Shown: positions 60,501-64,000 of the stretch, in pieces | How positions within the stretch are numbered: the first letter of the stretch is position 1 | Layout of the letters: each line of letters opens with the position of its first letter | Origin: Acanthopleura granulata | Taxonomy: Eukaryota > Mollusca > Polyplacophora > Chitonida > Chitonidae | Direction: 5' to 3' | Assembly (NCBI GenBank): GCA_016165875.1 | Contig: JABBOT010000002.1 | Location: 41,301,073 to 41,365,072 of the forward strand | Length of the DNA: 64,000 bases | Notes under the pieces: model-generated | The model's input: only the letters and a program-made list of their open reading frames with translations | What the model was told of the DNA's origin: nothing | The model's database searches: none | Translations under genes and position numbers: made by a program

Positions 60501-62877
60501 CCCCACTATAATGGTGGATGCCATGATATAAGGTAGTCAATCAAAACACAAATAACTACATTACATTAGAACTAACATTGTTCTGATTAGTTGGAAGTCT
60601 TTGATAGCATATGATAGCTCTTTGGCATCCATTTCTTATCAACACACTTAGCCAAATAACCATCCGTCTGTCCTGCAAACCACTTTTTAAAATTTTTGGA
60701 CAACCTCAAAAAGATGTGAACAGTCCTGAACTGTTCTTATATCCTCAAAGGGCTTACCTCATTAACAGCAAACTTATAAGGAAGGCTTTCAAAAATACAG
60801 ATCTGTTCTCTTTCATTCACTACACTGGATCCCCATGCATTCGATTGTGCTGTCCTGTACAAACCCATTTCCTGTAATCACACATCATGGTCGAAAAGAA
60901 CTGTAAGCAACAACTAAGGAAAGAAAGATGATATGTAAGTTCAGGAAGAGCAGTTGAGTCCACACGAGCAATGAAGGCTTGTGATAAGATTTGAAAATGG
61001 CAGCTTGCGAAGTTGCGATGCTGTCTGATATGGTGCATTGCTTAAATTTGTGATAATTGCCGCTTTGTGGTTTGTATTATTCGTACATAGTTATGAAGTC
61101 ACCTAAATTCAGCATTACATTAAGCTTGTCAGTGATCCTGTTTTCATCAGTTGCCGTTTTGACCCATTGAGGACAGGACCTGATTCCACTTTGTAAATGT
61201 AACTATTCAGTGCGGTGTAATAACGTGGGAAGCTATTAATCTGGGAATTTGGCCAACCGATCTCAGAGCTAGTATGAACTGATCAATTCAAATGTACTGT
61301 TTTTAAGTTTATATGTGAACTGTTTAGCTGTTTGAGTGTGTGAACTGCTTAACTTCAGGATATCCTGTGTGAGTGTACATGTGAACTGTTTAGTTTCAGG
61401 ATACCCTATCTGAGTGTACATATGAACTGTTGAGCTGTCCAGCTCTTGGTTTGAATGCATGTATGAACTGTTGAGCTCTGGGATACCCTGTTTGAGCGTA
61501 TGAAATGTTCAGTTTCCAGATGTGGTGGAGTTTTGTGACATCATGGCCGAGATGGGCAAAACTGTGATTGTGGCCGCATTAGATGGAACTTTTCAAAGAA
61601 AGGTGGGTTAAGCAAAGAACAATGTAAATGTGTCATTGCATCATGAATAACTTCGGGATCTTACCTCTTGTGTATTAGAATGAACAGTAGTAAGTGTGGT
61701 ATGTGCAGAAGTGCTGCATATATTAAGCTCAGTTTATTATATGTTCCATTGTTGACACACCATTTGTGTATTAATTACCATGAGGTGAAAATACATGGCA
61801 GTCCCCTTTGACATTTGTGTATAAGAGTCCATTTTAAAGCTAATGCCTTTTACAGCTGAGCTCTTTTGGTAGCTGTGTGATCAAGGGGTTTTCTTTGCTA
61901 TAAAGTAGATAAGAAAGCACAAGTTTGTCTTAAAGGCGAACTGTCTCGGTGGATCAACTGTTTCGCGCCAAACTGGCATTGTGTATCCTAAAGGTATCTG
62001 AAACATGGAGCCGTAAAGAAGTGATTTAAAGAATAAACATCCCTAGATATTGAAAAAAAAACAAAGTTGAAAAGACCAATCAGGTGAGTTTTGTGAAGCC
62101 TGTTACTCTCTGTGAGCTTATCTGCCCTTGTGTCCACTTGTGTATGACGTCATATTGGCGGTATGCCTTTTTGCACAGCAATCATCCGTGCTAATTACAC
62201 ACCGAATCATGATGGGATTAGTTTTCATGCCATCACATCAGATTCCTCCATGTGATGAAGATGGATAATTTTCATATCATATCATCATTTCAAACCAAAT
62301 AAGCAATCTAAACTGTGCTCTAGCCATTTTGGGGAGAAAGTGTACATATTTTTTTTCTGCAAGTAAAAATGCTCACCAGATGCATTTTTTGGTCTGCGTC
62401 ACCTTTTTTTATATGACAGGAATATCATTCAGTTAAATAAAGTGAAAGATAGGACCGGAATAGTTCACCTTTAATTAAAACTTCCTCTCTGAAGAGACCC
62501 AGCAGGAGACTTGGCGTCAGAAATTGTGAACTGCTCAGATCAACATTGTACCTGCTTTGAAGTAATGGCATTGTGTAGTTAAGCCCGGCTCTTGCAGCCT
62601 TAGGTGAGGAAGTTTCTCAAGTGCTTGGGAATGTATGGTGGTTTGCTGTACTCATTGTGACCGTCATATCAGGGAACTAATGTAGGACTGAACAAGTTAT
62701 CTGTGATAATTTCCATAAGTATTTCCATATATATTAAGTGTTTTCATTTCACTGCAGTGCTTTGGGAACATCTTGAACCTGGTTCCATTGGCAGAGAGCG
62801 TTGTCAAACTCAATGCCGTCTGCATGAAATGTTTCTCCGCAGCATCATTCACAAAGAGAAAAGGAAATGAGCAAGAG
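57447..62877 (+). CDS. TK1: Thymidine kinase, cytosolic (TK1), 3' end beyond window
   Basis: Six exons join in phase into 173 residues of a type II thymidine kinase, which phosphorylates thymidine to dTMP with ATP in the cytosolic salvage pathway. Visible features: a Walker A loop GPMFSGKT at residues 27-34, GIDEGQF at 97-103 with the catalytic Glu100, [15 protein letters not shown] at the end of exon 5 (to residue 133), and [18 protein letters not shown] near 141-158, whose two Cys are the first zinc pair. The second zinc pair, the substrate-binding lasso and the C-terminal degradation region are missing because the sequence stops inside intron 6; animal TK1 is usually about 230 residues. 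E2F and CCAAT motifs precede the start. Every junction is GT-AG and phase-compatible and no break is seen. Confidence 0.95.
58565..58596 (+). CDS. TK1: TK1 exon 2, Walker A
   Basis: A 32-base micro-exon between TTTACAG and GTAAGT. It encodes [10 protein letters not shown] plus two bases of Thr, holding the entire P-loop. Confidence 0.95.
58890..59556. mobile_element. TTAA-flanked MITE, copy 1, in TK1 intron 2
   Basis: Homologous along most of its length to 61930-62474 (GTATGACGTCATATT, CTCTAGCCATTTTG, CTTATCTGCCCTTG blocks). It starts TTAAATTTGAGCT and ends AGTTCACACTTTAA, a weak inverted pair. No transposase. It ends 24 bases before TK1 exon 3. Confidence 0.8.
59581..59694 (+). CDS. TK1: TK1 exon 3
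   Basis: The acceptor is GTTGCAG and the donor GTAAGA. It encodes [20 protein letters not shown] onward to THEG, the family-typical helix and strand after the P-loop. A MITE ends only 24 bases before this exon. Confidence 0.94.
60039..60132 (+). CDS. TK1: TK1 exon 4, catalytic Glu
   Basis: The acceptor is GTTTCAG and the donor GTGAAT. It encodes [20 protein letters not shown] and [11 protein letters not shown], including the Asp-Glu pair of the active site. Confidence 0.93.
60374..60535 (+). mobile_element. SINE family A copy in TK1 intron 4
   Basis: GGGCCTCCGTGGCCTGGAGA, GAGCCTCTCAACATTGCGGT, TTCCGGTCCAG and TTTCCCCCACTATAATGG match the head and body of family A in forward orientation. The tail is lost. 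Confidence 0.8.
61290..61512. repeat. 41 bp array built on a 3' splice site (TK1 intron 4)
   Basis: Five units of TGTGAACTGTTTAGTTTCAG plus GATACCCT...GAGTGTACA run up to exon 5. The last, TGAAATGTTCAGTTTCCAGA, is the real acceptor and first exon bases. Confidence 0.75.
61513..61602 (+). CDS. TK1: TK1 exon 5
   Basis: The acceptor is ATGTTCAG and the donor GTGGGT, phase 0 at both ends. It encodes [20 protein letters not shown] and [11 protein letters not shown] second AG seven bases into the exon (TTTCCAG) would delete FP and shift the frame, so the first AG is preferred. The acceptor is homologous to units of the upstream 41 bp array. Confidence 0.94.
61930..62474. mobile_element. TTAA-flanked MITE, copy 2, in TK1 intron 5
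   Basis: Begins TTAAAGGCGAACTGTCTC and ends AATAGTTCACCTTTAA, inverted ends with TTAA at both borders, as for piggyBac- or Kolobok-mobilised elements. It contains TTTCGCGCCAAA at 61961-61972. Better preserved than copy 1. Confidence 0.85.
62758..62877 (+). CDS. TK1: TK1 exon 6
   Basis: The acceptor is CACTGCAG and the donor GTAAGC. It encodes [20 protein letters not shown] then VCMKCF, with the first zinc-binding Cys pair (residues 155 and 158). The remaining coding sequence was not found in 62878-64000. Confidence 0.94.
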
Positions 62878-64000
62878 GTAAGCTATTTTCTGCAAGGTTT
62901 GTGAGACATTTTGGGCAATTGTAATTACTAATACATAAACAGCACAGATTCCAGTTGACTGCCATAAATTTTAGAAAAATAAAGTATGAGTATGTAAAAC
63001 ATTCCCAAATCATAATGTTGATTTGTAGAGCAGGTATAAGCCTGCCCAATGTGGTTTACCAAGACCTGTTTCTACAGGTGGCTACAGAGATTTTGTACTG
63101 TAACTGTCTGAGGTGTTCATTGTTGACACTACTGGAATTATCCGTGTTCATATCTTGCGCTGTATTGCATTAGTTCAGTAGCTCTGGAGGAGACCATGCT
63201 GTGATTGTCTGACCTGTGAATATTATAAGTTATACCAGCGTGTTTCATGGGTATACAGCCTGATATTTTGTCAAGAAGATTGATACCTTTGCGAGCCCGA
63301 AGGGCGAGGGGAAATATTGATCTTTGAGAGGAAAAATCAGGCCACGCAACACACTGGTATAACAAATTTATCACAATGAAGAGCTTTTTAGATCAATTAA
63401 TACCGATACTTCTGCCAAAAGACGTCGCATTTGCACAAATGTTTTGCCACTGACAGAGCAGCCAAAACTGACATCTCAGTTCACACAATGTGAAGAGCAC
63501 CGCTCATATCGGGGCACTGACTGGGCAGATAAAAAAATACTTTCCTTAAGTCGATAATAGGTAGTCATTTTCGATCCAGTTTGCAAGAGTTTGCAATTTC
63601 ATTGCCTCAAAAGGATGCTACGAGAATCTTTACTACATGTTGTTGTTGTTGTTAACTGTTGAATCATTAGAACTCTTTGGGAAATGAAGGCAAGAAAAGT
63701 TGTTCACTGGTACATTGCTTACAAGGTTTGATATTGACCGGAGCAAAAATCCTTGACTTCGTAGTGATACAGAAAAAATGTCAAAGGTACAAGGCTGCAT
63801 CACTTGCCTGTTTTGGGAGTACAGTCGCCTATCAAAGGCAGATAGACCAATCAGAAGAGTGGAACTTTGTCTGAGTGATAATGACACTAATTGCTGTTGC
63901 TGTCATTTTGCCTTGTGTGACCCCAATATGGTAGCCTTGAGGGAGACTTTGCTATACTTGCATGCCGTGTGACCCAGTCAAATAACCCTAGAGAAGGCCA
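62878..64000. other. TK1 intron 6, incomplete
   Basis: No exon with the second TK1 zinc pair was found on the plus strand. Short frames here carry no family signature. Confidence 0.55.

Noticed and set aside
63060..63120. Possible last TK1 exon after CTACAG at 63077 (VATEILYCNCLRC)
   Set aside because: Cys spacing is superficially similar to the second zinc pair, but the conserved residues expected before it are absent and the frame does not lead to a TK1 C-terminus.

Overview
This is a metazoan nuclear window, most likely from a mollusc. The support is spliced genes with GT-AG introns, two recognisable animal genes, and tRNA-derived SINEs of a type I associate with molluscan genomes, together with Penelope-like, Ty3/gypsy, Tc1/mariner and MITE remnants. 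There is no bacterial gene organisation. The two supported genes occupy the right half. A gene on the minus strand (coding exons 50315 down to 34474) encodes a CCDC96-type ciliary coiled-coil protein of about 604 residues in eleven coding exons. A gene on the plus strand (57447 to beyond the right end) encodes cytosolic thymidine kinase, TK1. Six exons and 173 residues are visible, and the last part lies outside the window.

Layout. 1-11.3 kb has no recognisable host gene. It holds degenerate tandem repeats, a small inverted-repeat element with a broken MADF-domain remnant (3.2-3.7 kb) and a SINE (10 kb). 11.35-18.1 kb is an old, multiply broken Ty3/gypsy LTR retrotransposon. 18.1-32 kb is gene-poor, with SINE fragments, a 25-29 bp minisatellite and a Tc1/mariner scrap. 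32.1-33.6 kb is a 35 bp minisatellite split by a SINE with a perfect 13 bp target duplication. 34.3-50.3 kb is the CCDC96 gene. 52.4-55.07 kb is a dead Penelope-like element that was itself split by a 771 bp inverted-repeat MITE. 57.0-57.45 kb looks like a shared promoter. 57.45-62.9 kb is TK1, whose introns hold two copies of a TTAA-flanked MITE and a SINE.

The most unusual signal is structural. All six CCDC96 introns longer than 1 kb contain a private tandem array or satellite; the four short introns contain none. Three arrays, two in CCDC96 and one in TK1, appear to have grown out of a splice junction. Their units repeat the real acceptor or donor together with adjoining bases, so the real splice site is the terminal unit of a ladder of decoy sites. 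One CCDC96 intron also contains an inverted duplication of a 57 bp array that could form a hairpin of several hundred bases with an 8 nt loop.

The two genes are divergent. Between them are an X-box (RFX) match and a YY1-type motif on the CCDC96 side, and CCAAT and E2F-type motifs on the TK1 side. This fits a bidirectional promoter serving a ciliary gene and a G1/S gene. All calls come from reading the sequence by eye; no alignment or database search was run.
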